Shown: positions 40,775 to 49,887 of the stretch, piece by piece
Layout: each line of letters opens with the position of its first letter
Numbering within the stretch: position 1 is the first letter of the stretch
Assembly: GCA_024399835.1 (NCBI GenBank)
Contig: JAKSNK010000001.1
Location: forward strand, 79,599-143,598
From: Paludibacteraceae bacterium
GTDB taxonomy: Bacteria; Bacteroidota; Bacteroidia; Bacteroidales; Paludibacteraceae
Direction of reading: 5' to 3'
Length of the DNA stretch: 64,000 nt
Notes under the pieces: generated by a model
Database searches by the model: none
What the model was told of the DNA's origin: nothing
What the model saw: only the letters and a program-made list of their open reading frames with translations
Made by a program: the position numbers and the translations under genes

Positions 40775-40924
40775 ATCTACAAATCTACCTGCATTGCTGT
40801 GTTAATCTTTTCCCTTTCTGCCTTGTTCACTTTTTTTGTGAACATATTTCTTTGTAAACAGGCATGTTCGGTAGCACCCAAAGACCAACCATAAACTATA
40901 CGGAATGACCAAACCGTGTATTTA

Positions 40925-41362
40925 TCAATCCAAATCGGTTTTGATTAGTTCAAACGACTTATTAAAAGTAAGTTCAGCACCCGACATCAGCGTAATCTCA
41001 TAATCTCGTCTATCCACACTGTATTCGCGGATACCCTGATTAGGAAAACATCGGTTGACATACGCCACAATAGCGGACGGAATCAACTCCATCGGCAACG
41101 CCTGTACCGAGTTATCCAAACTCTCTACAGCACCATTTTGGTCAAATTTCCATTCATTGCCATTGGCAAAGCGTATTTCATATTCTGTCTCAAACAGGTC
41201 TTTTTCCATTACCACAACCGCTACTGTCTCTTCAGCCGCGTAGGTCGCTACTATCGTTTGAGCCGGCGCAGGCAATTGACTCATCTGAATGATTTGCTTA
41301 TTGTCGTTCGCACATGCGCACAAACTCAATATGCCAAGCAAAAGGGATAATATCTTTTTCAT
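40925..41362 (-). CDS. PepSY-like lipoprotein
   Basis: A 145-residue lipoprotein (SLCAC, Cys near 17). Two PepSY-like (DUF2874/BLIP-type) half repeats are visible: LPAPAQTIVATYAAEETVAVV with EIRFANGNEWKFDQNGAVESL, and IPSAIVAYVNRCFPNQGIREYSV with YEITLMSGAELTF. Such periplasmic proteins are common in Bacteroidales; function unknown. Last gene of the ftsK-lolA-trxB unit, 6 bases after trxB. Confidence 0.85.
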   Translation of the reverse strand: MKKILSLLLGILSLCACANDNKQIIQMSQLPAPAQTIVATYAAEETVAVVVMEKDLFETEYEIRFANGNEWKFDQNGAVESLDNSVQALPMELIPSAIVAYVNRCFPNQGIREYSVDRRDYEITLMSGAELTFNKSFELIKTDLD

Positions 41363-41368
41363 AGCGCG

Positions 41369-42358
41369 TTACTTTATAGATTTCAAATAGCGGTCTGCCT
41401 CAATGGCGGCTTTACAGCCCGAACCGGCAGCCACAATGGCTTGACGGTAATGGGGATCGGCACAGTCGCCTGCAGCAAAGATGCCGGGAGCCGGTGAATC
41501 GGTAAACCGGTGAATCGGTGAATCGGATGCCATAAAACATTGTTGAGAGTCGCCCTGAGTGATGATATATCCTTCTTCATCCAACGCAAGGTAGTCCTTA
41601 AACAATGCCGTATTGGGTGTATGACCGATTGCCAGGAAGAATCCGTTAATAGCAATATGCCGGATTTCCTCTTCAGGCGTACCTTTCTTATAAACAAGGT
41701 CTGCACCTTCCACTTTATTTTCGCCCGTGAGTTGCAATGTGTTATGTTCAAACAGCACTTCTATCTTGGGATTATTCAACACTCTGTCCTGCATAATCCG
41801 TGAGGCACGAAGGAACGGTTTGCGCACAATCAGATACACTTTTTCGCATAGTCCGGCGAGGTACTCCGCCTCTCCGCATGCCGTATCCCCGCCACCTACA
41901 ACGGCTACGGTCTTTTTGCGGTAGAAAAAGCCGTCACATGTAGCACAGGCACTTACACCACGACCGCGATAAGTCTGCTCGGACGGAATGCCCAAGAACT
42001 TGGCACTCGCCCCTGTAGCAATAATGACCGTATCTGCTTCGATGGCGGAACCGTCTTCGAGGGTTAACCGGTGAACCGCCGGTTTGGAACCGGAGCAGTT
42101 AAAATCCACTTTGGTAACGATACTGGAGATGAACTGTGTGCCAAAGCGTTCTGCCTGACGACGAAGGTCGTCCATCATCTGAAACGGCTCTACCCCGTCG
42201 GGATAGCCGGGGAAATTTTCGACTTCGGTCGTAATCATCAGTTGTCCGCCCAACTGGGGACCTTCCACCAAGACGGGAGCAAGATTAGCACGCGCTGCAT
42301 AAATAGCAGCAGTATAACCGGCAGGACCACTGCCGATGATAAGACATTTCGTATTCAT
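41369..42358 (-). CDS. trxB: Thioredoxin reductase with repeat-encoded insertion
   Basis: A 329-residue NADPH-dependent flavoprotein that reduces thioredoxin. FAD motif GSGPAGYTAAIYAARA (10-25), GQLMITTEVENFPG, redox-active Cys138-Ala-Thr-Cys141, NADPH motif GGGDTACGEAEYL (155-167) and the FAD-binding GIFAAGDCAD near 292-301. Residues about 278-290 (DSPIHRFTDSPAP) come from 8-bp repeats at 41493-41526, inserted in the loop just before GIFAAGD, where typical TrxB has a short turn. The start overlaps the end of lolA by 4 bases. Confidence 0.95.
   Translation of the reverse strand: MNTKCLIIGSGPAGYTAAIYAARANLAPVLVEGPQLGGQLMITTEVENFPGYPDGVEPFQMMDDLRRQAERFGTQFISSIVTKVDFNCSGSKPAVHRLTLEDGSAIEADTVIIATGASAKFLGIPSEQTYRGRGVSACATCDGFFYRKKTVAVVGGGDTACGEAEYLAGLCEKVYLIVRKPFLRASRIMQDRVLNNPKIEVLFEHNTLQLTGENKVEGADLVYKKGTPEEEIRHIAINGFFLAIGHTPNTALFKDYLALDEEGYIITQGDSQQCFMASDSPIHRFTDSPAPGIFAAGDCADPHYRQAIVAAGSGCKAAIEADRYLKSIK
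41493..41526. repeat. In-frame octamer repeat inside trxB
   Basis: Four units (GGTGAATC, GGTAAACC, GGTGAATC, GGTGAATC) plus GG lie inside trxB. They have the same plus-strand orientation as those in the GH31 gene and in the gap 1735-2248, and encode an SPIHRFTDSP-type peptide. Confidence 0.85.
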
Positions 42359-42903
42359 CGGATATCATTGATATAAGCACCATCTTTCTTCACGACAAAC
42401 GACGGTGCAGTTGAAACATATTGCGGATTCTTCAGCCGCAGCGAAACGGTATATTGCGGTTCTTGTACCTCTACAAAGATAGGCAAACCGTTCTTAATCT
42501 TGAGCACCACTTTCATCATCTCTTGCGGCGTACCTTTAGGCACCAGTGTGACCGTTGTGACCAAGCCGTCCTTACTCACCGTCTCACGCGCCGTACTCAC
42601 TTGGGCTATCGATTGTGCAAAGAGCAACGGGTTAGACATTACCAAATCCTCCTGGATAGGATGAGAGAGAGTCAATTCGTTGGCATCAGGGTCGTACATA
42701 TACATGGTCGAACCGTCGTATGCCACTTCGTAGCCCCGTGCCGAACCGATAAATTTCTGTCCCTGCATGGTTACTTTACCGGGAGAGGTTAATGCCACTT
42801 GTCCCTTTTCTTGCATAGTGAGGGATATATCCGATTGAAGCGTCTTGGTTGCCAAATTCGACAACAATGTCGATAAGGCGGTTAATAAAACTAAAAATGA
42901 CAT
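42355..42903 (-). CDS. LolA-like outer-membrane lipoprotein carrier
   Basis: A 182-residue exported protein with an N-terminal signal sequence (MSFLVLLTALSTLLSNLA). The half-barrel pattern of LolA is seen (SDISLTMQEKGQVALTSPGKVTMQGQKF; YEVAYDGSTMYMYDPDANELTLSHP; MMKVVLKIKNGLPIFVEVQ). LolA ferries lipoproteins through the periplasm. It sits 28 bases after ftsK and overlaps trxB by 4 bases; the DNA translocase/LolA order is common in Bacteroidales (general knowledge). Confidence 0.82.
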   Translation of the reverse strand: MSFLVLLTALSTLLSNLATKTLQSDISLTMQEKGQVALTSPGKVTMQGQKFIGSARGYEVAYDGSTMYMYDPDANELTLSHPIQEDLVMSNPLLFAQSIAQVSTARETVSKDGLVTTVTLVPKGTPQEMMKVVLKIKNGLPIFVEVQEPQYTVSLRLKNPQYVSTAPSFVVKKDGAYINDIR

Positions 42904-42931
42904 GACTAACAGTTAATTTTAACGGTGAATA

Positions 42932-45475
42932 TCAATTACACCCGTATTGCTGCAATAATTGTTCCAAACTTTCCAAATCCTGAATCAGCACATCTCTTCC
43001 CTTAGGTCCTTTATTCGGTCCGACGATACCTACTGCCTCCAGTTGGTCAGAGAGTTTGCCGGCACGGTTATACCCTATTTCGAATGCGCGTTGCAGGCGT
43101 GAAGTCGAACCTTCCTGCTTGCTGACTACATAGCGTGCCACATCGGCAAACATCGGATCAAGGCGTTTGGTATCCACGCTACCCGGCTGAACGGTATCTT
43201 CCTGTCCTTCAGGCACATACTCCGGCAATTGGTACGGTTCCAAGAAATGTTGCTGCTGGCTGACATGCTCCACCAATGCCTCCACCTCAGGCGTATCGAT
43301 AAAGGCACATTGGATACGCGTCAGGTTGCCACCGCCCGAATAAAGCATATCGCCCTTGCCTATCAACTGGTCTGCCCCCTTGGCATCCAGCACGGTACGG
43401 CTATCCACAACGGACTGCGTACGGAAAGCGATACGCGTAGGTATATTCGCCTTGATAGTACCCGTTACAATCTTCACATCCGGACGCTGCGTAGCCAAAA
43501 TCATGTGCATACCTACGGCACGAGCTTTTTGAGCAATACGCTGAATAGGACGCTCCACCTCTTTGCCTGCCTGCATGATAAAGTCACCGTACTCGTCTAT
43601 CACAATTACCAGGTACGGCATAAACTTATGGTGCAAAATCTTGTGCGTAACCACATTCTCAACATCTTTTGTAGGATTCAGATGACGGGAATTGAACTTG
43701 TCGTTATAATCTTCCAGATTGCGGCAATTGGCATCTGCCAGAAGGGAATAACGGTCTTCCATCTCAATAACCAACGAGTTGAGCGTATTGATAACTTTTT
43801 GGCAGTCGGTAATGATGATATCCCTGTCCTCCTGATCCGGCATGGCTGCCATATAGTGACGAATCAGCGGTTTATAGATGCTGAACTCCACCATTTTGGG
43901 ATCTACCAGCACGAACTTGAGTTCAGCGGGGTGTTTCTTATAAATCAACGAAGCAATAATCGCATTCAATCCCACAGACTTACCCTGTCCCGTAGCACCG
44001 GCTACCAGCAAGTGGGGTGTTTTGGCGAGGTCAAAAGTAAAGACTTCGTTGGTAATCGTACGACCTATAGCCACCGGCAGTTTCATCTTGCTCTCCTCCT
44101 GGAATCGTTTGGAAGCAATCACAGAGTGCATAGACACCACTTGCGGCTTTTCGTTCGGCACTTCTATACCGACCGTCCCCTTACCGGGCATAGGAGCAAT
44201 AATACGGATACCTATCGCACTAAGCGACAGCATAATATCATTCTCCAACGACTGAATCTTAGAGATGCGCGTGCCGGCTTTCGGCACCACTTCGTACAGG
44301 GTGACCGTAGGTCCGACGGTCGCCTTGATGGATTCTATCTCTACATCATAATTACGCAATGTCTGCACAATACGATTGGCATTTGCCTGCTGCTCTTCGG
44401 GGTCGATGACAGGAGCCGTCTCATTGTCATACACCTTGAGCAAACTCAACGGCGGGAATTGGTAATTCTCCAAATCCTTGCGCGGATCGTATGGTCCCAT
44501 ATCCTCAACCGGCTCATGGATTGCTTCTCCCTGTATGGTTTCCTTGGTCGGAGTGGTAATATCCAGCACAGGATTTTGCGGCTCGACCTCAGGTTCAGGT
44601 GTTACCTCGTTGTTTTTGGTTTCAGGTGTCTCGGGCTGGTCATTTCCAACGATTTCTATGGTAACGCCTTCGGCAGTTTTATTTTCATCCGTATTGGCTT
44701 CAGGCGTGTCCCGGTTGCCGGTTACATCCAGTTTGATGGTTATAGCACCTTGGTTATCATCAGGTTCACCCTGTACGGCAACAGATTCATCCTGCTTGCG
44801 ACGATGCAAAGAGCAAATCATACGCTGCCACATATACTGCACTTTTTCCACAAAATGTTTGTCTGCTATAATCAGGAAAATGACCAGTGTCATTACAATC
44901 AACACCCCCATACAAAAGGCATGCATATAGTTCGTACCCAATGTAGCCACCCAGTTACCGAACGCACCGCCTAAACGGAAATACAACTCTTCTCCGACGA
45001 ACAACTGAACAAAACCGCAGGCAATAGCACCCCACAACATCAAGAATGCAGAGCAGAAGAACAGTTTCAACCCATGCACATTGACTTTAGGGTTGATTAT
45101 TTTCAGTCCGTACACCGTTCCCATGACAAGGAAGAGTATGCTGAACAGACCAAAACAGCCGTCAATAATTGCTCTGGACACTACTGCCCCCGGCAAACCT
45201 AACCAGTTATGGAAACTTGGCATTTGTGACAGGCGTTCGGTATGAATCAATTCCACCAACGAGGCATCCTCTTTACCCGTTAAGAAGAAACTAATCACCG
45301 ACACCGATACAAGAAAAGTAACGGTCCACAATACCAATCCGCAAATCACTCGTACCCGTTCGTTATGCGACAAAGCATCCCAATAAGTCTGTATGGATTT
45401 GTGCGACGCATTTTTCTCTGACGACTTGTTCATTTTTGCCTGATCTGAATCAGTTTTTTGAGGTTTTCTCGGCAT
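42932..45475 (-). CDS. ftsK: DNA translocase FtsK/SpoIIIE
   Basis: About 847 residues from the ATG at 45475 (MPRKPQKTD). Four membrane segments in the first 210 residues are followed by an acidic, Pro-rich linker (about 225-340). The motor then shows FtsK alpha/beta domains with Walker A GATGQGKSVG and Walker B VIVIDEYGDF, QRIAQKARAVGMHMILATQRP, and a C-terminal gamma winged helix (TSRLQRAFEIGYNRAGKL). It pumps chromosomal DNA through the division septum. It heads the ftsK-lolA-trxB-PepSY unit. Confidence 0.96.
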   Translation of the reverse strand: MPRKPQKTDSDQAKMNKSSEKNASHKSIQTYWDALSHNERVRVICGLVLWTVTFLVSVSVISFFLTGKEDASLVELIHTERLSQMPSFHNWLGLPGAVVSRAIIDGCFGLFSILFLVMGTVYGLKIINPKVNVHGLKLFFCSAFLMLWGAIACGFVQLFVGEELYFRLGGAFGNWVATLGTNYMHAFCMGVLIVMTLVIFLIIADKHFVEKVQYMWQRMICSLHRRKQDESVAVQGEPDDNQGAITIKLDVTGNRDTPEANTDENKTAEGVTIEIVGNDQPETPETKNNEVTPEPEVEPQNPVLDITTPTKETIQGEAIHEPVEDMGPYDPRKDLENYQFPPLSLLKVYDNETAPVIDPEEQQANANRIVQTLRNYDVEIESIKATVGPTVTLYEVVPKAGTRISKIQSLENDIMLSLSAIGIRIIAPMPGKGTVGIEVPNEKPQVVSMHSVIASKRFQEESKMKLPVAIGRTITNEVFTFDLAKTPHLLVAGATGQGKSVGLNAIIASLIYKKHPAELKFVLVDPKMVEFSIYKPLIRHYMAAMPDQEDRDIIITDCQKVINTLNSLVIEMEDRYSLLADANCRNLEDYNDKFNSRHLNPTKDVENVVTHKILHHKFMPYLVIVIDEYGDFIMQAGKEVERPIQRIAQKARAVGMHMILATQRPDVKIVTGTIKANIPTRIAFRTQSVVDSRTVLDAKGADQLIGKGDMLYSGGGNLTRIQCAFIDTPEVEALVEHVSQQQHFLEPYQLPEYVPEGQEDTVQPGSVDTKRLDPMFADVARYVVSKQEGSTSRLQRAFEIGYNRAGKLSDQLEAVGIVGPNKGPKGRDVLIQDLESLEQLLQQYGCN

Positions 45476-45495
45476 ATTAATCAATATTTAGCATA

Positions 45496-45527
45496 CAAAG
45501 ATACGAAAATCATTTGGTATAAACAAG
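45496..45527 (-). promoter_or_regulatory. ftsK promoter
   Basis: TATCTTTG (45503-45496) as -7 and CTTG (45527-45524) as an imperfect -33, spaced 20 bases, directly upstream of ftsK. Confidence 0.6.
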
Positions 45528-45564
45528 GGGATACCTTATTTTTATATAAAAAAAGACAAATTTA

Positions 45565-45596
45565 TTTGCTTTTCTCAGAAAAAATATGTAACTTTG
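45565..45596 (+). promoter_or_regulatory. rseC-rnf promoter
   Basis: TTTG (45565-45568), 20-base spacer and TAACTTTG (45589-45596) form a consensus promoter 19 bases before the rseC start, divergent from ftsK. Confidence 0.75.
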
Positions 45597-45615
45597 TGCG
45601 TTAATTTGTATAGAT

Positions 45616-45894
45616 ATGTCCCAATCGGAATCCAATAGTCATTTTTCGCAGGAAGAATCATGTCATTCATGTGCCTTAAAAACGGTGTGCAAGCAGACAG
45701 AAGAGGATTGCTTTACCCGTGGTCAGCGATGGAAAGCCATCACGCTGGCATATTTGGTGCCGTTGGTTCTTGTAATAGGTTTGATTGCTATCGGTTCCTT
45801 TTTTAAGAGAAGCGAATTCGAAATGGCAATAAAAGCGATTTTGGGGGTTGCGTTATATTACTTTATTCTCTGGTTAACAAAACCAAAAATATAG
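45616..45894 (+). CDS. RseC-like (SoxR-reducing system) membrane protein
   Basis: A 92-residue protein. The Cys-containing N-terminus (CHSCALKTVCKQTEEDC) precedes two membrane helices (about 43-62 and 70-88), matching the short RseC/MucC-like proteins that precede rnfB in Bacteroidales. RseC in E. coli works with Rsx/Rnf to keep SoxR reduced; here it is probably an Rnf accessory factor (inference). It is 22 bases before rnfB. Confidence 0.85.
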   Translation: MSQSESNSHFSQEESCHSCALKTVCKQTEEDCFTRGQRWKAITLAYLVPLVLVIGLIAIGSFFKRSEFEMAIKAILGVALYYFILWLTKPKI

Positions 45895-45916
45895 ATAACA
45901 TCAAACTAATAACATT

Positions 45917-46888
45917 ATGGATTTAATCATTATTTCATTGCTTGTTCTGGGCGTGACGGGATTAGTAGCAGCCATACTGCTCTTTTTCATCGCTCAGAAA
46001 TTCAAAGTAGAAGAAGATCCACGCATTGACGAAGTTCAAGCCGTATTGCCCGGTGCCAACTGTGGCGGATGCGGATTTGCCGGTTGCCGTGCATTGGCAG
46101 AGGCATGCACCAAAGCTTCCTCGCTGGATGGTCTTCTTTGCCCGGTGGGAGGTGCTCCCGTCATGGAAAAAGTGGGTGCCATTCTCGGAATGGCAGCACC
46201 TGCAGGCGAACCCAAAGTAGCCGTTATCCGTTGTAACGGTACTTGTGAAGCACGACCGAAAACAAGTGAATACAACGGTACTCGCTCGTGCGCTATCATG
46301 AGTGCCATGTATGTCGGCGAAAGCGGTTGCGCGTACGGTTGCTTAGGTTGTGGCGACTGCGTAGAGGCATGCGCCTTCGGTGCTCTCAAAATGAATCCCG
46401 AAACGGGACTGCCCGAAGTGGACGAGAACCTCTGTACCAGTTGCGGTAAATGTGTCAAGGCATGTCCAAGACATATTATCGAACTGAGAAAGAAAGGTGA
46501 GAACAATCAACGGATGGTCGTTAAGTGTCTCAACCAGGACAAAGGACCTGCTGCCAAAAAAGTATGCGCCAACGCATGTATCGGTTGCGGTCTTTGCGCC
46601 AAAGTTTGTCCGCAAGAGGCAATTACCGTTGCCAACAATGTCGCATACATAGACTTTGACAAGTGCGTCGTTTGTCGCGAGTGCGAACCGCAATGTCCGA
46701 CCGGTGCTTTGTGGGGCATGGGATTCCCCGAACGGCTGAGCAAGACGGCTGCCGCTCCTGCACAAGAGACCGAAGCTGTCAGCACCGACAAAGACGAGAA
46801 ATTCGATTCTGCTATCGCAGCCAAGATACAGGCAATCAAGACACCGCGTGCCGTATTCCCTGCTTGCCTGCCATATAATAACAAGTAA
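45917..46888 (+). CDS. rnfB: Rnf complex subunit B, iron-sulfur protein
   Basis: A 323-residue subunit. An N-terminal membrane anchor is followed by the [4Fe-4S] motif LPGANCGGCGFAGC (about 43-56). Successive ferredoxin-type CxxCxxCxxxC clusters follow (CLGCGDCVEAC, CTSCGKCVKAC, CIGCGLCAKVC, CVVCRECEPQC). Rnf couples electron flow between ferredoxin and NAD to Na+ or H+ transport at the inner membrane. First structural gene of rnfBCDGEA; followed by rnfC after 14 bases. Confidence 0.97.
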   Translation: MDLIIISLLVLGVTGLVAAILLFFIAQKFKVEEDPRIDEVQAVLPGANCGGCGFAGCRALAEACTKASSLDGLLCPVGGAPVMEKVGAILGMAAPAGEPKVAVIRCNGTCEARPKTSEYNGTRSCAIMSAMYVGESGCAYGCLGCGDCVEACAFGALKMNPETGLPEVDENLCTSCGKCVKACPRHIIELRKKGENNQRMVVKCLNQDKGPAAKKVCANACIGCGLCAKVCPQEAITVANNVAYIDFDKCVVCRECEPQCPTGALWGMGFPERLSKTAAAPAQETEAVSTDKDEKFDSAIAAKIQAIKTPRAVFPACLPYNNK

Positions 46889-46902
46889 AAAAGTTTTTCT
46901 GT

Positions 46903-48264
46903 ATGAACACTTTCAAAATAGGTGGCGTTCACCCTAAAGACAATAAATTATACTCGGCACATCAACCGATTATAGAGTGTGGACTGCCCAAGCAAGCCAT
47001 TATTCCGCTTGCACAACATATTGGTGCTCCCGCCAAACCCGTCGTTCAAAAGGGAGACAAAGTTAAAGTAGGACAACTGATAGCCGAAGCAGGAGGATTT
47101 GTCAGCGCCAATGTACACTCAGGTGTCAGCGGTACCGTCACTAAAATAGATGTTACCACCGATGCTTGGGGCATGAAAATGCCGGCAGTCTTTATTGATG
47201 TAGAGGGCGACGAATGGATGGAAGATATCAACCGTACATCCGATGTACTGCGCGAATGCGCCATGGAGCCCAAGGAGATTATTGACAAGATTGCCAAAGC
47301 CGGCATCGTCGGTTTGGGTGGCGCCTGCTTCCCCACACATGTCAAATTGTGCCCGCCTCCCGGACAAAAAGCCGAAGTGCTGATTGTTAACGGCGTAGAG
47401 TGCGAACCGTATTTGACTTGCGACCATCAACTGATGTTGGAGCATGGCGAAGAAATCATGATAGGTATTCAGATTACGATGCGTGCCTTGGGTATCAATC
47501 GTGCCGTCATCGGCATAGAGAAAAACAAACCCGATGCTATCGCCCGTATGACTGAGTTGGCACACAAAGCCCTCGGAATAGAAGTTAAACCGCTCAAGCT
47601 CAAATATCCGCAAGGTGGTGAAAAACAGTTGATTGATGCCTGCATCGGTCGTCAGGTGGCAAGCGGCGCACTGCCTATCTCCGTAGGAGCCGTAGTGGAT
47701 AATGTGGCTACTATCTTTGCCATATACGAAGCCGTACAAAAGAACAAGCCCCTTATCTCCCGCGTGATGACCGTCACCGGCAAGAGTGTCAAAAAGCCCG
47801 GCAACTACCTCGTTCGTTTCGGTACTCCGTTGGCACAAGTGATTGAGATGGCAGGAGGCATTCCTGAAGATACAGGCAAGATAATCGGCGGCGGTCCGAT
47901 GATGGGTCGTGCCATGAACTCTGTTGACATGCCTGCACACAAGCGCACCAGCGGTCTGCTCTTCTTGCCCGAAGACGAGAGTCGTCGCGGTGAGGTTGCC
48001 AATTGTATCCGTTGCGGCAAATGCGTAACTGCCTGCCCGATGGGATTGGAACCGTACTTGTTGAGCAGAATGAGCGAACTGAAGATGTATGACGAAATGG
48101 AACAACACAATGTAATGGACTGCATCGATTGCGGTTGCTGCATGTTCACCTGTCCCAGTCATCGTCCGTTGCTTGACTATATCCGTAGTGGTAAAGGCAT
48201 CGTAGGCGGCAATATCCGTGCCCGCCAAGCCGCTGCCAAAGCTGCTGCCGAAGCAAAAAAATAA
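46903..48264 (+). CDS. rnfC: Rnf complex subunit C (NADH/FMN/Fe-S)
   Basis: A 453-residue subunit carrying the RnfC N-terminal domain (GGVHPKDNK), the NADH/FMN Rossmann-like region (GLGGACFPTHVK; NGVECEPYLTCDH), an SLBB-like segment and two 4Fe-4S clusters (CIRCGKCVTACPMG; CIDCGCCMFTCPSH). It forms the cytoplasmic NAD-binding end of Rnf. The C-terminal Ala/Lys extension is short. Confidence 0.97.
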   Translation: MNTFKIGGVHPKDNKLYSAHQPIIECGLPKQAIIPLAQHIGAPAKPVVQKGDKVKVGQLIAEAGGFVSANVHSGVSGTVTKIDVTTDAWGMKMPAVFIDVEGDEWMEDINRTSDVLRECAMEPKEIIDKIAKAGIVGLGGACFPTHVKLCPPPGQKAEVLIVNGVECEPYLTCDHQLMLEHGEEIMIGIQITMRALGINRAVIGIEKNKPDAIARMTELAHKALGIEVKPLKLKYPQGGEKQLIDACIGRQVASGALPISVGAVVDNVATIFAIYEAVQKNKPLISRVMTVTGKSVKKPGNYLVRFGTPLAQVIEMAGGIPEDTGKIIGGGPMMGRAMNSVDMPAHKRTSGLLFLPEDESRRGEVANCIRCGKCVTACPMGLEPYLLSRMSELKMYDEMEQHNVMDCIDCGCCMFTCPSHRPLLDYIRSGKGIVGGNIRARQAAAKAAAEAKK

Positions 48265-48291
48265 CTCCGTGAAATTTGTAAATTACAAGAT

Positions 48292-49272
48292 ATGAAAAAT
48301 TTAATCGTTGCTCCTGCACCTCACGCTCACAGCGGAGATAGTGTACGGAAAAATATGCTTCTGGTGATAGCCGCTTTGATGCCGGCATACGCCGTATCAC
48401 TGGCAGCATTCGGTTGGGGCGCTCTCATTGTTACGCTCATCAGTATTGCAGCGTGCTGCGCTACCGAGTGGCTTATTGCCAAGTTCATTCTCAAACAACA
48501 GCCCACTTTGTGCGACTGTTCCGCCATTCTGACGGGTCTGTTGTTGGCTTTCAACCTGCCCAGTAATCTGCCCTGGTGGCTCATCGTTATTGGTGCTGTA
48601 GTTGCTATCGGGGTCGGTAAGATGACCTTCGGCGGCTTGGGACAAAACCCCTTCAACCCTGCTTTGGTAGGCCGTGTATTCCTATTGATTGCCTACCCTG
48701 TCCAAATGACCACATGGCCTCTGCCGCAAGGGTTCAACGCTGTTGATGCCGCTACCGGCGCTACTCCGTTGGCTTATATGAAGCAGATTGTCAAGAACGG
48801 CGATATGTCCCTCATGGATAAACTGCCCGATTTGCAGGATGCTTTCTTCGGTTTCATGGGCGGTTCGTTAGGCGAAGTGAGTGCTTTGGCTCTGATTGCC
48901 GGCGGTATATTCCTCATTTGCACAAAAGTTATTACATGGCATATTCCTGTCAGCATTCTTGCTACGGTGGCTGCTTTTGCCGCATTGGGTGCTCCCGCAG
49001 GTATGTGCCCATGCCACTATACGGCATTAACCCTGTGCACAGGCGGTATCATGTTGGGTGCTTTCTTTATGGCTACCGACTATGTAACCAGTCCTATGAC
49101 CGGTTGGGGTAAGATTATCTTCGGTATCGGTATCGGTTTGATTGTAATGGTCATTCGTACTTGGGGTGCTTATCCCGAAGGAATGTCCTTTGCCATTCTC
49201 ATTATGAACGCTACCGTTCCTTTGTTAAACAAGATTCGTCCCAAACGCTTTGGGGAAGTCGTAAAGAAATAA
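48292..49272 (+). CDS. rnfD: Rnf complex subunit D
   Basis: A 326-residue integral membrane subunit (NQR2/RnfD family) with about 9-10 helices. The covalent-FMN motif is visible as ATGATPLAYMK (about 160-170, Thr as attachment site). PNPALVGRVFL-type sequence (NPFNPALVGRVF) and GGIMLGAFFMATDYVTSP are typical. It forms part of the ion-translocating membrane core. Confidence 0.96.
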   Translation: MKNLIVAPAPHAHSGDSVRKNMLLVIAALMPAYAVSLAAFGWGALIVTLISIAACCATEWLIAKFILKQQPTLCDCSAILTGLLLAFNLPSNLPWWLIVIGAVVAIGVGKMTFGGLGQNPFNPALVGRVFLLIAYPVQMTTWPLPQGFNAVDAATGATPLAYMKQIVKNGDMSLMDKLPDLQDAFFGFMGGSLGEVSALALIAGGIFLICTKVITWHIPVSILATVAAFAALGAPAGMCPCHYTALTLCTGGIMLGAFFMATDYVTSPMTGWGKIIFGIGIGLIVMVIRTWGAYPEGMSFAILIMNATVPLLNKIRPKRFGEVVKK

Positions 49273-49284
49273 GGAGATACAACT

Positions 49285-49887
49285 ATGGCTAAATTAGAAA
49301 GTACATTTAAGAATATGGTGCTCTCGCTGACTGCCATCACTCTGGTAGCCGCAGCGGGTTTGGCTGCCGTCTATATGGTGACCAAAGCACAAATAGATGC
49401 CCAAAAAGAAGCAGCACAGAATGCTGCTAAAATAGAAGTATTGAATGGTCAGGAAGGTACCGCCATTGAGTGTTCTGCCGACGGTTTTGGTGGTCCTATC
49501 CGCCTGATGGTCGGTTTTGCCGCCAATGGCGACATACTCGGTTACAAGGTGCTGGAGCACCAGGAGACTCCGGGTTTGGGTTCACACATCGCAGAGTGGT
49601 TCCAAGAGGGTGGCAAAGGCAATATTATCGGCATGAACCCCGGCAAAAACAATATGACCGTCAGCAAGGACGGTGGCGAGGTAGATGCCATTACTGCTGC
49701 TACTATTTCCTCGCGTGCGTTCCTGAAGGCAATTCACAATGCTTACGGGCAATTCTGTGAGCAGAACGGCAATGCCGTAGCAACCGACTCTGTGGCTTGC
49801 TATACAGGCGCTTCCATGCCGAAAGACAGTGCGGAATGCGTAATGCACCATTGCTGCTCAGAAGGAAAGGAGGTAAATCATGAATAA
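49285..49887 (+). CDS. rnfG: Rnf complex subunit G, FMN-binding
   Basis: A 200-residue subunit with one N-terminal membrane helix and a periplasmic FMN_bind domain (GFAANGDILGYKVLEHQETPG; EVDAITAATISSRAF). The flavin site reads TAATIS, a variant of the usual SGATxT, with the Thr before IS as likely attachment residue. The C-terminus ends in a Cys-rich tail (CYTG; CVMHHCC), unusual for RnfG. The last 8 bases overlap rnfE. Confidence 0.93.
   Translation: MAKLESTFKNMVLSLTAITLVAAAGLAAVYMVTKAQIDAQKEAAQNAAKIEVLNGQEGTAIECSADGFGGPIRLMVGFAANGDILGYKVLEHQETPGLGSHIAEWFQEGGKGNIIGMNPGKNNMTVSKDGGEVDAITAATISSRAFLKAIHNAYGQFCEQNGNAVATDSVACYTGASMPKDSAECVMHHCCSEGKEVNHE

Noticed and set aside
44311-44321. A match to CCGACGGTCG in ftsK resembling the 11-bp element
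   Set aside because: It codes for a normal conserved FtsK stretch (KATVGPTVTL) and lacks the element's flanks; chance match.
43229-44974. A 581-codon plus-strand open frame opposite ftsK, and similar long antisense frames opposite other genes (for example 12990-14153 and 47119-48228)
   Set aside because: They lie wholly within well-supported genes on the other strand, have no recognisable domains and biased composition typical of shadow frames.
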